Source: CAMPKL01 sp963817465 (lineage in GTDB: Bacteria; Acidobacteriota; Terriglobia; Bryobacterales; UBA6623). Taken from it: DNA of 64,000 nt. Position 1 is the first letter of the stretch. Every line of letters starts with the position of its first letter. The translations under genes were made by a program, and so were the position numbers. The notes below the pieces were generated by a model. That model made no database searches and was not told the origin of the DNA. It was given only the letters and a program-made list of their open reading frames with translations. The stretch covers positions 310,001 through 374,000 of the forward strand of contig CAWFOP010000022.1 in the NCBI GenBank assembly GCA_963817465.1, given 5' to 3'. Shown here piece by piece: positions 48,237 to 55,993 of this stretch.

Positions 48237-49669
48237 AGCGCCTCCTGCTCATCTGGCTGCTGCCGCCGGCTGTCTTCTTCGCTGTCTATTGGTTGGGCCT
48301 GTGGGTTTGGTTCCATACCGACGACTTCACGCTGCTTTGGCTCGCGCAACTGCCGCCCGGCGAGTTTTGGCCCAGGCTGCTCGAACCGCGGGCGCAGGGC
48401 ACGTTCCGGCCGTTGAGCGAACGCTTGTTCTTTTACCTGTTCTACGGCTGGTTCGGGCTCGACGCCTTCCCCTACCGATTGCTGGTCTTTGGGACGCAGG
48501 TCGTCAACCTATGGCTGCTCTCTTCAATCGTTCGCAAGATTTCCGCCTCGGCGGCCGTCGGGGTCTTGGCGGCCTGCTTCTGGGCGATGCACCACGGGTT
48601 GGCGACGACCATGAGCTGGTCGTCGGCCTACAACCAGGCCTTGAGCGCGCTGTTCATTCTGGCGGCGTTTCGCGTTTTTCTCGCCTTCTCCGAGAGCGGA
48701 CGCTTCAGCCTGTACGCGCTGCAGTGGCTGCTCTTCTTAGTCGGCTTCGGCGCGCTCGAGAACATCGTCGTCTACCCGGCGCTGGTTCTTGTCTGGGCCG
48801 TTCTTTACAGACGCGACCGCGTGCGCTGGGTGCTGCCGATGTTCCTGGGGTCGGCTCTGCTGACCTGGATTCAATTCAGCGCGCCCAAAACCACCGACTC
48901 CGACCTGTACGCGCTGCACTTCGACCCGCTCACGGTCGCATCTACGCTCGCTCACTACCTCCGCTCGGCTCTGGGGGCTCGCGGAGCGGTTTGGATCGCC
49001 ATGGTCGTCGGCGGAGTGGTGGCGATCGGCTCGATTGTCGAGGCCAGGCGGGGGCGTCCGCTCGGTTTGCTTGGATGGGGCTGGTTCGTCGTCGCGCTGG
49101 CTCCTTTCCTCCCGCTCGCCGGCCACCTCAGTGATTACTACCTGTTCCTGCCGGCCGCCGGACTCGCGATCATCGCCGCCGCTCTTACGAAGACGGCTTG
49201 GGAGGCGAACCCGCTCGCCCGCGTGGCGGCCGTGGGCGCGCTCGCCGCCTGGCTGTACCCCTGCGCGACTTACGCGGCCGACATCGTGCGCTTCAACTAC
49301 GAACGCAGCATACGCGCCCGGAATCTTGTCGGCGGCTTGGCCTACGCTCGGCGCGCCCATCCCAACAAGACCCTCCTGCTCACCGGCATCGATGAAGGGT
49401 TCTTCTACTCCTCGATCTACCACGATGCGCTGCACATCGCCGGCCTGTTTGACGTCTACCTTGCGCCCGACCGGAACTACGTCAATCGCGAAGGCGCCGA
49501 CCCCCGCATCAGCCGCTTCTTCGCATCCAAGGACGAAGTCCTGCTCGGCATTCGCCGCGATTCGATCGCCGTCTACGACGCCTCGGGTATGCGCCTCAAA
49601 GAAATCACTCATCAATACGAGCGTCTAGCTCCGATCCGACTCAAAGCAGAGCCGCAACCGCGGCCTTAG
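48233..49669 (+). CDS. Multi-pass membrane protein, GT-C glycosyltransferase-like
   Basis: A 478-residue protein with about ten membrane segments in the first 365 residues and a soluble C-terminal domain of about 110. The first loop has HTDDFTLLW with a paired acid (DD) after the first helix, and LEPRAQGTFRPLSERLFF, the arrangement of GT-C transferases that use polyprenyl-phosphate sugars. It has no clear family tag. The GTG at 48233 overlaps the preceding stop. It may add sugars to lipids or to the partner lipoprotein, which is inference from coupling. Confidence 0.75.
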   Translation: MKRLLLIWLLPPAVFFAVYWLGLWVWFHTDDFTLLWLAQLPPGEFWPRLLEPRAQGTFRPLSERLFFYLFYGWFGLDAFPYRLLVFGTQVVNLWLLSSIVRKISASAAVGVLAACFWAMHHGLATTMSWSSAYNQALSALFILAAFRVFLAFSESGRFSLYALQWLLFLVGFGALENIVVYPALVLVWAVLYRRDRVRWVLPMFLGSALLTWIQFSAPKTTDSDLYALHFDPLTVASTLAHYLRSALGARGAVWIAMVVGGVVAIGSIVEARRGRPLGLLGWGWFVVALAPFLPLAGHLSDYYLFLPAAGLAIIAAALTKTAWEANPLARVAAVGALAAWLYPCATYAADIVRFNYERSIRARNLVGGLAYARRAHPNKTLLLTGIDEGFFYSSIYHDALHIAGLFDVYLAPDRNYVNREGADPRISRFFASKDEVLLGIRRDSIAVYDASGMRLKEITHQYERLAPIRLKAEPQPRP

Positions 49670-49699
49670 TTGACTCGCTTGGCTCCCTTGCGCCCGGCC

Positions 49700-49727
49700 T
49701 TGACGGCTCTTCGGCGCACCCTCTAAT
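49700..49727 (+). promoter_or_regulatory. Predicted sigma-70 promoter for the first cytochrome gene
   Basis: TTGACG at 49700-49705 and TCTAAT at 49722-49727 are each 5/6 to consensus at a 16-base spacing. Transcription would start near 49734, giving a leader of about 70 bases before the ATG at 49804. Confidence 0.5.
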
Positions 49728-49803
49728 CTTTATGCGCACTTCGCGCACGGGTAACGGGTAGTGCGCGTTGCGTTTTTGAACGGGAAGGGAATGGGGAAGA
49801 AAG

Positions 49804-50211
49804 ATGATGAGGAGATTCGCCTCTGCCGGCGCCGTGTTGCTGTGCGCGACCGCGCTTCTGATTGCCGATGACTTAGCTCAATACCAACCGCTGATGAAGG
49901 GCGCCGCCGCGGCCGCCGGAGCCTTGGGCAGCAGCATCGAGGCCGGAGACGCCGCGGGAACGTCGAAGCAGGCCAAGATCATCGCCGACTATTTCGGCGG
50001 CATGGCCGCTTTCTGGAGCCAGAAGAACGCCGACGAGGCTGTCGCTTCCTGCGTCGACGCCATTACCAAGGCCAACGAAATCTCGGCCATGGCCGAGGGC
50101 GGCAAGATGGGCGAAGTCCCAGCCAAGTTCGCTGCACTGCGGTCGAACTGCAAGACCTGTCACGCCGCGCATCGCGAAAAGGCGGCCGACGGCTCCTGGC
50201 AAATCAAGTAA
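49804..50211 (+). CDS. Small exported c-type cytochrome, copy 1
   Basis: A 135-residue protein with signal peptide (MMRRFASAGAVLLCATALLIA) and a single haem-binding motif CKTCH at residues 116-120 near the C-terminus, followed by AAHREKAADGSW. The body is helical (four likely helices between 28 and 115), the build of cytochrome c-prime/c556. It would carry electrons in the periplasm. The gene 125 bases downstream encodes a close relative. A nearby PQQ dehydrogenase lacks its own haem, so it is one possible electron donor. Confidence 0.85.
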   Translation: MMRRFASAGAVLLCATALLIADDLAQYQPLMKGAAAAAGALGSSIEAGDAAGTSKQAKIIADYFGGMAAFWSQKNADEAVASCVDAITKANEISAMAEGGKMGEVPAKFAALRSNCKTCHAAHREKAADGSWQIK

Positions 50212-50259
50212 AGACCGTCCGACGCGTGGTCCCTCGGTACGCATTGTCCCGACGCTCCT

Positions 50260-50288
50260 TTGACTCCTCTCGGCGGACAGACTAAGCT
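50260..50288 (+). promoter_or_regulatory. Predicted promoter for the second cytochrome gene
   Basis: TTGACT at 50260-50265 (5/6) and TAAGCT at 50283-50288 at a 17-base spacing. The -10 is weak. Its presence would allow separate control of the second copy. Confidence 0.35.
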
Positions 50289-50296
50289 ACGCCAAT

Positions 50297-50315
50297 CCGC
50301 GCCCGCGGTTTTTTT
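50297..50315 (+). terminator. Short GC hairpin followed by seven T
   Basis: CCGC-GCCC-GCGG (50297-50308) runs into TTTTTTT (50309-50315). It would end the transcript of the first cytochrome gene. The stem is only 4-5 pairs. It also lies inside the leader of the second copy and could act there as an attenuator. Confidence 0.4.
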
Positions 50316-50335
50316 GACTACCCAGGGAGGTGTCT

Positions 50336-50740
50336 ATGAAACGACTCGCATTCGCAGCGGCATTAATTATCGCCGTGACCGGACTCTTGATCGCGGACGA
50401 TCTGGCTGACTTTCAGCCTCATATGAAGAAGGGGGCCGCCGCCGTCGGCGCTCTCGCCAAGGCGCTCGACGCCGGTGACGCCGATGGCGCCGAGGACAGC
50501 GCCGAAGACGTCGCCGAACATTTCGAGGCAATGGCCGACTTTTGGGATGGGAAGGGCGTCGCCGACGCCAACGGCATGGCTACCGACATCGTCGACAAGG
50601 CCAACGAAATTCACGGACTGGCGGAGAGCGGTGATTTCGACGCCGCCAAAGCCCAACTCGGCGAGCTTCGCGGCAACTGCAAGTCGTGCCACGCCGCACA
50701 TCGCGAAAAAGCCGCCGACGGCTCTTGGACGATCAAGTAG
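50336..50740 (+). CDS. Small exported c-type cytochrome, copy 2
   Basis: A 134-residue protein with signal peptide (MKRLAFAAALIIAVTGLLIA) and haem motif CKSCH at 115-119, with the same tail AAHREKAADGSW as its neighbour. The two share the overall helical layout but differ much in the middle, so the duplication is old. This copy is more acidic (DADGAEDSAEDVAEHFEAM). GGGAGG lies 5 bases before the ATG at 50336; a GTG at 50330 is in frame but badly placed. Role as for copy 1. Confidence 0.85.
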   Translation: MKRLAFAAALIIAVTGLLIADDLADFQPHMKKGAAAVGALAKALDAGDADGAEDSAEDVAEHFEAMADFWDGKGVADANGMATDIVDKANEIHGLAESGDFDAAKAQLGELRGNCKSCHAAHREKAADGSWTIK

Positions 50741-50840
50741 TCGCTTCGATCTTTTCCAGAGGCGGGCTCGGCGGCCCGCCTCGCATGCACTCAAAGCCCG
50801 CCTCGACGAACCTGCCGGCTGATCACCCCGTCCCGGATGA

Positions 50841-51803
50841 CTACTCCGAGCGGTGCGAAAACAGCCAAGACGCCAGGCCCGGCTGCGACCAGACCTGATC
50901 CCAGATCTCGTGCCCGGCTCCCGGAAACTCGGTGTAGCGTATGTCGCCGCCCGCCTCCTTGATCGCCTCGACCATCTCACGCGACCGCGTTACCGGCACA
51001 CTTCGATCGTCGGTCCCATGAAAGGCCCAAACGGCGGTTTTCGTCCGGTCGACCTGCGAAGGATCCCCGCCGCCTGAGATCGGCGCCGCCGCCGCGAACA
51101 GCTCCGGATGACGGCCGATCGCGATCCACGCCCCGAATCCGCCCATCGAGTACCCGACCACGTAGAGCCGCTGCGGGTCGATCGGCAGCTCGGTCTCGAG
51201 CTTCTTGACCAATTCCAGCGCCATCTCGAGAGGCTCCGGGCGCTTGGGGTCCGGGTTCGGCGGCGCCCGCCACGCGCGCACCCAGGTCGGCGCGTATTTG
51301 GGATCGGCCTGCGGCGCCACTATATACGCCGACTCGATCCGCTGCACCGCCGGCGACGCCCAAAACGAAGCGCCATAGCTGGCCGCAAGCTGCTTGACGT
51401 TGTCCGTACCGCGTGCGCTCGAGCCGTGCAGCAGCAGAATCAACGGTCGCTTGCCGGCGCCTTTCTCGAGCTTCGGCCGATACAGCCGATAGGGCAGCTT
51501 TGCACCGTGCGCGTCGCGATAAACGTGCGCCTCATAGAGTTTCTCCACATCGCCCGGAGCCGTCGGCGGCCGTTGCTTGCCCGGCGCGGGCTCGACCGGA
51601 ACTGCGTCTCGTCCGGGGATCGGCGACGGCTTGGTGCGCGGGTTCGGCGGGATGTCAGGAGGATTGCCGGGCTCGACCGGGCCCGGCGCCGGAGCCGGCG
51701 GCAAATTCACCGCCACCGGCGCCTGCTTCCGCGCGCCGCCGCAGGCCAGCAGAGCGGCGAAAGCGGCGGCCGCGGCCAGCTTGCCGACTCGGCCTTCGAG
51801 CAT
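50841..51803 (-). CDS. Alpha/beta-hydrolase lipoprotein (PHB-depolymerase/feruloyl-esterase type)
   Basis: A 320-residue lipoprotein with lipobox LLAC (Cys21) and a 60-residue Pro-rich linker. The hydrolase domain has LILLLHGSSARGTDN (oxyanion), the nucleophile Ser in VGYSMGGFGAW, Asp in FHGTDDRSVP and His in GAGHEIWDQVW. This is the Esterase_phd-like class that attacks polyesters or feruloylated sugars outside the cell. The ATG at 51803 is chosen; an upstream start at 51821 adds six residues. Confidence 0.87.
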   Translation of the reverse strand: MLEGRVGKLAAAAAFAALLACGGARKQAPVAVNLPPAPAPGPVEPGNPPDIPPNPRTKPSPIPGRDAVPVEPAPGKQRPPTAPGDVEKLYEAHVYRDAHGAKLPYRLYRPKLEKGAGKRPLILLLHGSSARGTDNVKQLAASYGASFWASPAVQRIESAYIVAPQADPKYAPTWVRAWRAPPNPDPKRPEPLEMALELVKKLETELPIDPQRLYVVGYSMGGFGAWIAIGRHPELFAAAAPISGGGDPSQVDRTKTAVWAFHGTDDRSVPVTRSREMVEAIKEAGGDIRYTEFPGAGHEIWDQVWSQPGLASWLFSHRSE

Positions 51804-51853
51804 CAAAACATATTGAAGCAAAATTGTTTTAATCGGCGTTTGCGAGAATCGAG

Positions 51854-52564
51854 ATGGAAACCTTCTCGATGCGGGTCCTGCTCACCAACGACGACGGAAT
51901 CGACGCGCCCGGCCTCGAAGCGTTAGCGCGGGCCGTCGCCGGCCTCGGCGAAGCTCTTATCGTCGCTCCCCTGTGCGAGCAGTCCGGTTGCAGCCATTCG
52001 ACCACCACCGACAGCGCTTTGCACCTTCGCGAGATTGCCCCGAACCGCTTTTCCGTCGACGGCACGCCGGCCGACTGCGTGCGAGTGGCGCTGCACCGCT
52101 TCGGCCCCGAGATCGACGCAATCCTCTCCGGCATCAACTCCGGGGGAAATCTCGGGGCCGACATCTATCATTCCGGCACTGTCGCCGCCGTGCGCGAAGC
52201 CGTCATCCACGGCGTGCGGGGCATCGCCGTCTCGCACTACCGCACGCGCACGCTCACCGCCGACGACTGGCGTCGCGCCGCCGATTGGACGCGCCCGCTG
52301 CTCGAGGATCTACTACAGCGGCCTTGGCGGCCGGGACAGCTATGGAACATCAATCTGCCGAGCCTGCCGCCGGGCGAGAATCACGCCGAAGTCGTCCGCT
52401 GCCCGGTCGATCCGTCGCCTCTTCCGCTCGAGTTTGAACGGGAGCGCGACGGCCGGCTGCGTTATTCCGGCGAGTACCGCAAACGCTCGCGCGTCAGCGG
52501 TCACGACGTGGACGTGTGCTTCTCCGGCAATATCGCCGTCAGCAGCATCCGGCTCTTTGAGTAG
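51854..52564 (+). CDS. surE: 5'/3'-nucleotidase SurE
   Basis: A 236-residue metal-dependent phosphatase acting on nucleoside monophosphates. The metal-binding start MRVLLTNDDGIDAPG is intact, as are the Ser loop (CEQSGCSHSTT), the Asn in LSGINSGGNLGADIYHSGTVAA and RGIAVSHY. The first Met at 51854 adds five residues ahead of the usual start; an ATG at 51869 is equally likely. It is divergent from the hydrolase gene. Confidence 0.95.
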   Translation: METFSMRVLLTNDDGIDAPGLEALARAVAGLGEALIVAPLCEQSGCSHSTTTDSALHLREIAPNRFSVDGTPADCVRVALHRFGPEIDAILSGINSGGNLGADIYHSGTVAAVREAVIHGVRGIAVSHYRTRTLTADDWRRAADWTRPLLEDLLQRPWRPGQLWNINLPSLPPGENHAEVVRCPVDPSPLPLEFERERDGRLRYSGEYRKRSRVSGHDVDVCFSGNIAVSSIRLFE

Positions 52565-52621
52565 CCCGCATTCGGATTTCCTGCGAAACGAGCCGCGCGC
52601 CGCGGCGTCCAAGAAAAAGGG

Positions 52622-52954
52622 ATGGAAGGCCTGCTCAAACTCGTTGGCTTGGCTGTGTTGGGCGCGGCGCTCGTAGTCGGCCTCAGCGCTATACTGCTGT
52701 GGGCTTACCCGTCCCTGAGGACGAAGATGAACAGTGTACTCCTGCGCGCCCTGGCGACCGTCGCGGCGGGCCTCTACGCCGTAAGCCCGATCGACTTCAT
52801 CCCGGACTTCATTCCCGTCCTCGGCCAACTCGACGACCTCACGGTCATCGTGCTGCTGATTCTTTATTGGATGGCCTTGTTCAAGAACCCAAGCGCGCAG
52901 CTCAACAAGCGCCCGTCTTCGGACCAGGTGATCGACATCAAGCCCGTCGACTGA
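52622..52954 (+). CDS. DUF1232 (YkvA-type) small membrane protein
   Basis: A 110-residue protein with an N-terminal membrane helix (about 5-28) and the DUF1232 core YAVSPIDFIPDFIPVLGQLDDL (about 55-75), followed by a second hydrophobic stretch. The biochemical role of the family is unknown. AAGGG precedes the ATG. It is the last gene before the displaced tRNA fragment. Confidence 0.88.
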   Translation: MEGLLKLVGLAVLGAALVVGLSAILLWAYPSLRTKMNSVLLRALATVAAGLYAVSPIDFIPDFIPVLGQLDDLTVIVLLILYWMALFKNPSAQLNKRPSSDQVIDIKPVD

Positions 52955-52962
52955 GCGGCGGC

Positions 52963-53020
52963 GCCCGGGGCGGGACTCGAACCCGCACGTCCTGGCGGAC
53001 AAGGGATTTTTAAGTCCCTT
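52963..53020 (-). repeat. Displaced 3' half of tRNA-Leu (att-like direct repeat)
   Basis: This 58-base stretch copies the 3' part of the tRNA-Leu at 54664-54750, from the acceptor strand through the T arm and variable arm to the anticodon stem. It differs by one substitution (CCTG for CCTT) and one extra T in the anticodon loop. The 5' half and the CCA are missing. Both copies are in the same orientation. It is the expected left end of an element integrated into the tRNA gene. Confidence 0.85.
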
Positions 53021-53608
53021 AATGTTTTCACTAAATTACTGATGATAAATAACTTATAATTTCAGTATGTGAAACTGTGTAAGTTTCTGTGAAAGTCAGG
53101 CCGTCTCTCTCTCTCTCTCACAAGCCCTCATTTCATCCCAACCTATTGATTTCATGTTGCTTACTGTTTCTGGCCGTGTTGTTTCGGGGCGATTTTTGAC
53201 GGAAACGGCCTGAAATGCGCTTCCGGCGCCCGAAGAGCCTTCTCAGCGGGTTGGTTCCGCGAAATTCCTTAGTCGGAAGTAACTTCCCATCCGTTCTGAA
53301 GGCCCCCTCAGCGTGCTCGTTGAGTCGCGCTGTAAGTTACTCGCCGAGCACTTGCTCAACGACGAAGAAGCCACGGCAGGTAGTCGGTACTCAGGATGCC
53401 GGTATGGACAACGGCGGGAGCGGCGTCGCGCGCGGAACTCGACCGTCTCATCCCGCAGAACGTGGATGCGGCGCTTCCGGATCTGTCGGAGGTTGATCAG
53501 CGGCAGCGAGATTCGACAGGCATCTTCTTTTCGGGCGCTTGTGGGGATGCCGGTGTTCGTGTGATTTGGTAAGTTTCACTGCGGGTTGTCGCGACCTGGA
53601 GGTGCGAG
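53021..53608. other. Stretch without a supportable gene
   Basis: 588 bases after the tRNA fragment. It begins AT-rich, holds a (TC)n run at 53104-53119, and then becomes GC-rich with short frames on both strands (about 84-96 codons) that show no recognisable motif. It may hold remains of the element's lost genes. Confidence 0.6.
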
Positions 53609-54596
53609 ATGATGAATTCCCGCTGCCGGCTCCGCGAGACGGCGCTGAGTCTTGTTTGTTGGTTCCTGTTTTCCGGGATCGCAAGCGGCCTGGAGCCTGA
53701 TCAGGTATCTCGAACGGCGATCGGTGTGGCGTGCGCACGGGCCTTGATGGCGCGCGCGGACGATCCGGTCGTCAAGAATCCCGACTATTTGGCGGAAAGG
53801 CTGCTCGATGAAGAGCTCAAGAGTCTCAATGAGAGCTGCGCGGACTTGGACCGTCCGTTCGCCGAAGCCTATGCGGATCGCACGCGGGGACCGGCTGCGT
53901 TCAACACACTGGGAATGGTAGTGAGAACGAGGCACATCGATGAAGCGCTGCAAGACGCCTTGGCGGACGGTATGGAGCAAGTCGTGATCCTCGGGGCCGG
54001 GCTCGACACGCGAGCATATCGGTTCCACGATGGGCATCCGGCGGCGCATTTTTTTGAAGTGGATTCGCCGGCAACTCAGTCGGATAAGAGAGAGCGGGTC
54101 GAGAGGGTGTTCGGAACGACGCCCGAGCATGTGACTTTCGTGCCGGTCGACTTCGAGACGCAGAGCTTGGCGGAGGAGTTGGCCGCGGCCGGGTTCGACG
54201 CGAGCGCACGAACCTTCTACGTTTGGGAGGGCGTGACGATGTATCTGACCGCTGACGCGATCGACGCGACGCTGGAGTTTGTGACGGAGCATTCGGCCCC
54301 CGGCAGCGAGATTGTGTTCGACTACGTCTACAAGGAGCTGATCGACGGCACGTTCCCGGAGCCCTCATCCGATGCGGGAACGGCGGCTGGCGCGACTGAC
54401 GCAGTGGGGCGAGCCATGGCTGTTCGGCATTCCGCAGGGGCTGACGCGGGATTTTCTCGAAGAGCGCGGATTAGAGACGGTTTCGGATTCTCCGGTCGGC
54501 GAACTCTTTGTGGAGTACTTGGGGCAGGAGGTGACCGCGCGCATTCCGATGCCCAACCGGGCGTACGCGATGGCCGTGGCGCGCGTGCCGGAGTAG
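53609..54596 (+). CDS. Class I SAM-dependent methyltransferase, LCMT/TIGR00027 family (frameshifted)
   Basis: Two frames join into a 328-residue protein if one base is removed near 54370. It has an N-terminal signal-like segment (about 8-26), the SAM motif VVILGAGLDTRAYRF, EVDSPATQSDKRERV and FYVWEGVTMYLTADA, all typical of the leucine carboxyl methyltransferase-like family (PF04072) that methylates small molecules. The second part carries GLTRDFLEERGLETV and the C-terminal strands. GGAGG lies 7 bases before the ATG. A signal peptide is odd for this family. It is the cargo of the tRNA-flanked element. Confidence 0.8.
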
Positions 54597-54663
54597 GACG
54601 GACTGACCTTCTCTGGCCATGCTTTGGGGTGGAAAGAAACGCTGTGGGGTTGCGTTAGAAGTG

Positions 54664-54750
54664 TGGTGCCCGGGGCGGGACTCGAACCCGCACGTCCTTG
54701 CGGACAAGGGATTTTAAGTCCCTTGTGTCTACCAATTCCACCACCCGGGC
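54664..54750 (-). tRNA. tRNA-Leu (anticodon UAA)
   Basis: On the minus strand the gene folds as a class II tRNA: acceptor GCCCGGG pairs with CCCGGGC, D arm GTGGAATTGGTAGAC, anticodon stem AGGGA/TCCCT with loop CTTAAAA (anticodon TAA), long variable arm TGTCCGCAAGGACGT, T arm GCGGGTTCGAGTCCCGC, discriminator A. CCA is encoded at 54666-54664. It reads UUA and UUG codons. Its 3' half is repeated at 52963-53020. Confidence 0.97.
54668..54724 (-). repeat. Intact-side copy of the tRNA-Leu direct repeat
   Basis: The 57 bases inside the functional tRNA that match the displaced fragment at 52963-53020. They include the anticodon stem-loop, variable arm and T arm, the usual core region for tRNA-targeting integrases. 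Confidence 0.8.
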
Positions 54751-54814
54751 GGGTGAATGCGGCGCGAAGTCGCGGGCCACGTTCAGAATACCGCGAACGA
54801 TGGCCGGCTTTGAC

Positions 54815-55030
54815 TCAAACCAGTGCGTCGCCTTCCTCGGGGTCGTGGCCTTCGAGTTCCATCGACTCCGCTTCGACACGATGCTCTTCGATAGGCGACT
54901 CGAGGCGAGAGCCGGGGGCAAATCCCTTCGACTGCAGGGTGTGCGTCCCCGGAGAGAAGCGTCTGTCCTCGCGCGCCGCACCATCCGCCGCATCCCGAAA
55001 ATTCAGCGGTCCGAAATAGCCGTTGTCCAA
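54815..55030 (-). CDS. Possible small protein of unknown function
   Basis: A 71-codon frame from a TTG that overlaps the end of the GntR gene by 28 bases. It reads as a hydrophilic, acidic peptide (FSPGTHTLQSKGFAPGS, EEHRVEAESMELEG) with the codon use of nearby genes. There is no ribosome-binding site of note. It could be a real small gene, the tail of a decayed gene or chance in GC-rich DNA. No function is proposed. Confidence 0.25.
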   Translation of the reverse strand: MDNGYFGPLNFRDAADGAAREDRRFSPGTHTLQSKGFAPGSRLESPIEEHRVEAESMELEGHDPEEGDALV

Positions 55031-55725
55031 CGAGCCGCGAAGCCCCCGAAGGTCTTCCGTAGGTCTTGCGTGAACTCAGGCTCTTCCAGCTTTCGCAGTG
55101 CATGAACGATGGAATAGTGCTCCCTTCCCATCGCGCCGGTCAGCGTCACATCGCTGCCGAGCACCACGAAGGCGGACAGCGGGCTCACCAATCTCTTCAA
55201 CATGTCGACCAGGAACTCGTTCCCCGATAGCGTCCAGCAATGTTGATGGAACGCCAGATCACACTCGAGAAATCGTCTTGCATCGCCCTGTTCACCGGCC
55301 TCGACCAAGAGATCCACCTTGCGGTCCAACTCTCGTAGATCGGCGTCTGTGACGCGTGGCTTCGCCCACTGTAGCGCCAAGACTTCCAATTCAACCCGGA
55401 TGTGCTCGAGCTTTTCAACCTCTTCCGGGGTGAACTTCGTGACGTAGGTCGCCGTGTTGGCCACCCGTCGGACAAACCCTTGCTCATGCAACGATACAAG
55501 CGCCTCGCGCACCGTCGGCGTCCCCACGCTCATCTCCTTGGCGAGTTTGCGCTCGACGATGCTTTCGCCTGGCTTGAGCCGACCGGAAAAGAAGGCGTCC
55601 TTCAACGCAGCAATCACTTGCGCTCGAACAGAGACGGGCTCGATTTGGCGGAAGGAGCTTTGAAGATCGGAACTCGGCAGCTTCGTCATCTCAATTTGCC
55701 GAGCATAGCAAAACTTGCGCCTCAT
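55003..55725 (-). CDS. GntR-family regulator with FCD ligand domain (FadR subfamily)
   Basis: A 240-residue repressor-type regulator. The winged helix is at about 30-90 (QVIAALKDAFFSGRLKPGESIVERKLAKEMSVGTPTVREAL). The all-helical FCD domain follows, with the metal/ligand His set in DLAFHQHCWTLSGN and REHYSIVHAL. It starts at ATG 55725, preceded by TAGGAT; a shorter start at 55689 is possible. It is divergent from the TonB receptor gene and very likely controls it. The ligand is probably a small organic acid, by family habit. Confidence 0.92.
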   Translation of the reverse strand: MRRKFCYARQIEMTKLPSSDLQSSFRQIEPVSVRAQVIAALKDAFFSGRLKPGESIVERKLAKEMSVGTPTVREALVSLHEQGFVRRVANTATYVTKFTPEEVEKLEHIRVELEVLALQWAKPRVTDADLRELDRKVDLLVEAGEQGDARRFLECDLAFHQHCWTLSGNEFLVDMLKRLVSPLSAFVVLGSDVTLTGAMGREHYSIVHALRKLEEPEFTQDLRKTFGGFAARWTTAISDR

Positions 55726-55731
55726 TGATCG

Positions 55732-55737
55732 ATCCTA
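55732..55737 (-). promoter_or_regulatory. -10-like box (TAGGAT) before the GntR gene
   Basis: On the minus strand TAGGAT ends 6 bases before the ATG at 55725. It may serve as -10 of a leaderless transcript or as an AGGA ribosome site. It overlaps the repeated GATC/ATGATC half-sites. Confidence 0.35.
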
Positions 55738-55753
55738 CGATGATCGATGATCG
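55738..55753. promoter_or_regulatory. Candidate operator near the GntR start
   Basis: CGATGATCGATGATCG contains two ATGATC units 7 bases apart. An ATGAT/ATCAT palindrome lies in the leader of the divergent receptor gene. Shared half-sites at both ends fit a GntR protein controlling both genes. This is inference from sequence alone. Confidence 0.4.
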
Positions 55754-55898
55754 GGTCAAAACCTCCCTGTTTTCAACGGCGCGAGGCCGGTGTAGTCGCG
55801 CCGTCGATTTCCCGGCCAGGGCGTAAAACTTGTTTTCACACTTGCACTTACGTAGTGCTCTTCTCGAACTGATGCGGGGCGTCCCGCAGCAACCCGCG

Positions 55899-55928
55899 TT
55901 GACATTCCCGACAAGACGGTGATAGCAT
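55899..55928 (+). promoter_or_regulatory. Predicted promoter of the TonB receptor gene
   Basis: TTGACA at 55899-55904 matches the -35 consensus fully, and TAGCAT at 55923-55928 is 4/6 to the -10, with an 18-base spacing. The start would be near 55935. Confidence 0.5.
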
Positions 55929-55941
55929 CCCAGCCGAATCG

Positions 55942-55953
55942 ATGATAGATCAT
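55942..55953. promoter_or_regulatory. Candidate operator palindrome (ATGAT-AG-ATCAT)
   Basis: A perfect 5-base inverted repeat just after the predicted start of the receptor transcript, a position suited to repression. The half-site ATGAT is shared with the repeat by the GntR start. Confidence 0.45.
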
Positions 55954-55993
55954 ATTGCTTTCATTGATTTGGTATCGACAACAGGAGGCTTCC

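Larger units (their letters stand above)
53021..54667. mobile_element. Decayed tRNA-Leu-targeted integrative element
   Basis: The segment lies between an intact tRNA-Leu and a copy of its 3' half in direct orientation, the standard outcome of integrase-mediated insertion in a tRNA 3' end. Its left 100 bases are much richer in A/T than the flanks (53021-53090), and a methyltransferase gene with a broken frame is its only recognisable cargo. I find no integrase, so the element has lost its own mobility genes or was a passenger. Confidence 0.65.

Noticed and set aside
53104..53119. A (TC)n microsatellite.
   Set aside because: Short simple repeat in a non-coding part of the inserted segment; no unit structure, promoter or reading frame depends on it.
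54751..55002. A further gene or att site between the tRNA and the GntR gene.
   Set aside because: Only one short, weak frame is present and no third copy of the tRNA repeat was found.
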